Assembly: GCA_041652575.1 (NCBI GenBank)
Contig: JBAZHC010000003.1
Coordinates: forward strand, 186,001 to 250,000
DNA from: Phycisphaerae bacterium
Lineage (GTDB): Bacteria; Planctomycetota; Phycisphaerae; Sedimentisphaerales; UBA12454
Reading direction: 5' to 3'
Length of the DNA: 64,000 nucleotides
A model generated the notes under the pieces. It searched no databases. It was not told where the DNA came from and worked only from the letters and a program-made list of their open reading frames with translations. The number at the start of each line of letters is the position of its first letter. Position 1 is the stretch's first letter. Shown piece after piece: positions 63,041 to 64,000 of the stretch. A program made the translations under genes and the position numbers.

Positions 63041-64000
63041 TTAGAACTTATAGAAGAACTGGAAATAAAACTGCCGTCCGGGTATCTCGGTGAAGCTTGT
63101 CGCCGAACCTGACCATTGCCTGCCTCCCTCGGTATGCGACTGGTCAAAGAGATTGGTAACGCCGATAGCAAGTTCAGCCGTATCTTTCCAGATGCTTCTG
63201 GCCAGGCGAACATCGAGTCTCCATGTGGAGTCTGTTTCTTCTATAGTATCGAGTGACTTGGTAATCCCTGCGCCGGTCCAATACAATTGAGTATTCAGCG
63301 TGGTGGATTTATCCAGATAAAAACGGTTGGTCAAACCTGCACGCTGCTGCGGACTCAGCATCATATCCAGTTTGTCACCATTACCATACCCGGTAAGTTC
63401 ATTTCTGCACGATTGATGCATATACGTATGGAACCCACGTATAAGCCACCAATCGACAGGTCTCCAGTCGACCGACGTCTCAACGCCGTAAGTTGTAACA
63501 TTATACATATTTTTGAATTGTTGGTGCCAGCTCGGGACTGTCAGGGTCTCTAAGGATATCAGGTCTTTAGTCTGATTGACGTATCCTTCAACATTAACTG
63601 ATACGTTTTTCGCCCATTGCCCGCGGTAACCGACTTCGTAGGAAACCGATTCTTCATTCTTCAGAGAATCGTTTCCGAACTTACCCCATGATATACTGCT
63701 GTTTAAAAATTCTTCCCGTATAGTCGGCCTTCTAAATGCCTTTGATATTGCACCCCTTATAAAATGTTTCGGCGTAAACTCCCAGACCAAAGCCATACTT
63801 CCTGCCCAGTCATAGTTTGTAAACTCATTATAATGTCCTCTGAAACCAATGGTGTACCACAGGTTGTCAGCCAGGGTAATCTCATCTTCAATAAAAGCAC
63901 TGACCTGGTCGTTGGCAAAACTCGACGGGGAAGTAGGATTAAATTGTCCTGCCATATGCGTCGTGCTGCTGTACATATCCCGTGTGTAGTCCGCCCCCAG
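63041..64000 (-). CDS. TonB-dependent receptor, C-terminal part (5' truncated by window edge)
   Basis: The frame is open to the right edge, and the visible 320 residues are the end of an outer-membrane beta-barrel: alternating aromatic strands (WYTIGFRGHYNEFTNYDW), the GAISKAFRRPTIREEFLN segment, an ELAIGVTNLFDQ strand and a final strand ending FYFQFFYKF. The terminal Phe is the usual insertion signal. No plug domain is in the window. It is probably the outer-membrane port of a glycan or metal uptake system; its substrate cannot be read, though the galactan locus beside it suggests an oligosaccharide. Confidence 0.88.
   Translation of the reverse strand: MGADYTRDMYSSTTHMAGQFNPTSPSSFANDQVSAFIEDEITLADNLWYTIGFRGHYNEFTNYDWAGSMALVWEFTPKHFIRGAISKAFRRPTIREEFLNSSISWGKFGNDSLKNEESVSYEVGYRGQWAKNVSVNVEGYVNQTKDLISLETLTVPSWHQQFKNMYNVTTYGVETSVDWRPVDWWLIRGFHTYMHQSCRNELTGYGNGDKLDMMLSPQQRAGLTNRFYLDKSTTLNTQLYWTGAGITKSLDTIEETDSTWRLDVRLARSIWKDTAELAIGVTNLFDQSHTEGGRQWSGSATSFTEIPGRQFYFQFFYKF

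Overview
The window looks like a chromosome segment of a planctomycete, most likely of the Phycisphaerae/Sedimentisphaerales type. The signs are PEP-CTERM tails, dockerin-like EF-hand domains on secreted non-cellulosomal proteins, pseudopilins of the planctomycete FTLVELLVV type ending in an ADGHA-like motif, XylR-type AraC regulators, many sodium:solute symporters, several Ser/Thr kinases, and a TonB-dependent receptor (Gram-negative envelope). No rRNA, tRNA, CRISPR array, insertion sequence or prophage was recognised.

Layout. (1) 1-5058 (+): a tightly overlapping peptidoglycan amino-sugar recycling operon (GH20 hexosaminidase, AnmK, MurQ, SSS symporter). (2) 5061-6308 (-): an RhlE-type DEAD-box helicase. 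(3) 6634-17842 (-): a secreted-glycan locus with three GH99-like proteins, a GH130 protein, an SSS symporter, a pseudopilin, a dockerin protein with four repeats and a PEP-CTERM protein. A divergent XylR/AraC regulator (18147-19304) sits at its head. (4) 19330-40297 (-): about 21 kb of signalling and membrane-remodelling genes. (5) 40698-58440 (-): a beta-galactan locus (GH2, GH53, GH42, GH112, GH35, GH2) plus pseudopilin, LamG/dockerin protein and PEP-CTERM protein. A second divergent XylR/AraC regulator with a sugar ABC importer lies at 58750-63039, and a truncated TonB-dependent receptor runs off the right edge.

The central region is the most interesting. It encodes what reads as a bacterial ESCRT-III/Vps4-type module. 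A 202-residue CHMP-like helical protein has a basic N-terminal half, an acidic C-terminal half and a MIM1-like terminal helix. It is flanked by two AAA ATPases that each carry an MIT-like N-terminal helical domain, Vps4-like pore loop and sensor sequences, and a KYE-containing C-terminal helix. A second, divergent helical protein and an unrecognised 259-residue protein lie between them. In the same orientation are three transmembrane Ser/Thr kinases (one fused to a SurA/PpiC parvulin region, one to a formylglycine-enzyme-like domain, one with zinc ribbons), a double-FHA protein, an SPFH/band-7 protein with zinc ribbons at both ends, CsgG/LpoB-like and lipoprotein envelope proteins, and a small helix-turn-helix/zinc-ribbon regulator. 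A plausible reading is that envelope-sensing kinases signal through FHA recognition to SPFH-marked membrane and an ESCRT-III polymer remodelled by Vps4-like ATPases. The wiring is inference; the domain calls come from reading the sequence.

The two sugar loci share one plan: a divergent XylR regulator, then a PEP-CTERM protein, a large dockerin protein, a pseudopilin, and then enzymes. The first looks directed at mannose-containing glycan (GH99-like plus GH130). The second looks directed at beta-1,4-galactan, possibly pectin rhamnogalacturonan-I side chains (GH53 plus GH42/35/2 and a GH112 phosphorylase).
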